From: Bacteroidota bacterium
GTDB taxonomy: Bacteria; Bacteroidota; Bacteroidia; Bacteroidales; B39-G9
DNA: 6,796 nucleotides
Direction: 5' to 3'
Assembly (NCBI GenBank): GCA_003648455.1
Contig: QMPG01000175.1
Span: forward strand, 1 to 6,796
Part shown: in pieces, positions 6,675 through 6,796 of the stretch
Position numbering within the stretch: position 1 is the first letter of the stretch
How the letters are laid out: every line of letters starts with the position of its first letter
Translations under genes and position numbers: made by a program
The notes under the pieces: generated by a model
The model's database searches: none
Told to the model about the DNA's origin: nothing
What the model saw: the letters and a program-made list of their open reading frames with translations, nothing else

Positions 6675-6796
6675 TTGTAACGGTGGCAATATGAAAATGT
6701 TGGGCATTTTGGAACACCAATATTTCAATTTACTACATCGTTTATTTAATGTTAAAAAGCTCATGTTTAGTACTATCTGCCCAATTTTTTATATTG
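6675..6796 (-). repeat. attC-like hairpin repeat, copy 3 (cut by window end)
   Basis: The GTTACAA box (6681-6675, minus strand) is present. The arms 6687-6692 and 6791-6796 (CAATAT / ATATTG) pair exactly, as do 6700-6706 and 6778-6784 (TTGGGCA / TGCCCAA). They are separated by GAAAATG against six T, exactly as in copy 2. The loop is 71 bases. The window ends inside the outer stem, so the last paired bases and the far outer box are missing. The element belongs to the preceding cassette, which lies to the right of the window. Confidence 0.65.

Larger units (their letters stand above)
976..6680 (-). mobile_element. Putative 5.7-kb integron-like cassette with a type III RM operon
   Basis: The boundaries are placed at the G|TT points of hairpin copies 3 (6681/6680) and 2 (976/975), giving 5705 bp. 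The cassette would start TTACAAGCAAGCTG. Its hairpin is preceded by CAGCCAGCTTGTAA, which complements that start at 12 of 14 positions, with GCTTGTAA exact. This is the self-complementarity expected of a cassette end and its own start. Contents in order: 5' flank with repeat block B and a promoter, res, the PIN gene, mod, repeat block A, hairpin. Most integron cassettes hold one promoterless gene of around 1 kb or less, so the size, gene number and own promoter are unusual. An alternative is that a larger element inserted between two such repeats. Confidence 0.5.

Overview
The window looks like an accessory (defence) segment from a Bacteroidota genome. The reasons are AT-rich DNA, translation starts in A-rich contexts without a Shine-Dalgarno sequence, and a promoter upstream of the large operon that fits the Bacteroidota TTTG / TAnnTTTG pattern. 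I cannot name the genus. All four convincing genes lie on the minus strand.

Layout, in the minus-strand reading direction (right to left). (a) A partial imperfect hairpin repeat at the right edge (6675-6796). (b) A 5' flank with a promoter and a GTGCGTTGG-rich repeat block. (c) A three-gene operon with two 4-base ATGA stop/start overlaps: res (6479-3690, type III restriction helicase/nuclease), a PIN-domain protein (3693-3328), and mod (3331-1253, adenine-N6 DNA methyltransferase). (d) A second GTGCGTTGG-rich block that begins at the mod stop codon. (e) A complete hairpin repeat (1099-970). (f) One membrane-anchored gene resembling putative AbiC phage abortive-infection proteins (948-226). 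(g) A third hairpin repeat (231-100), then about 100 bases with nothing recognisable.

The most interesting structure is the set of three hairpin repeats. Each is about 130 bp, with outer TAAC...GTTA boxes, two-part stems and a 71-72 base loop, and the sequence of one half of the loop is conserved. They have the architecture of integron attC sites. Each putative cassette also passes an internal test: the outer box at its 3' end is complementary to the first bases at its own 5' end. Read this way, the window holds two complete cassettes. One is an 870-bp cassette with a single Abi-like gene whose stop codon sits in the attC box. The other is an unusually large, 5705-bp cassette that carries a whole type III restriction-modification operon plus a PIN protein and its own promoter. 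No integrase is in the window, so the integron reading is inference.

Functionally, Mod would methylate the host DNA, Res would use Mod to cut unmethylated invading DNA, and the PIN protein may add an RNA-degrading or suicide layer. The Abi-like protein would be an independent membrane-associated phage-defence module. Together the segment looks like two anti-phage cassettes side by side.
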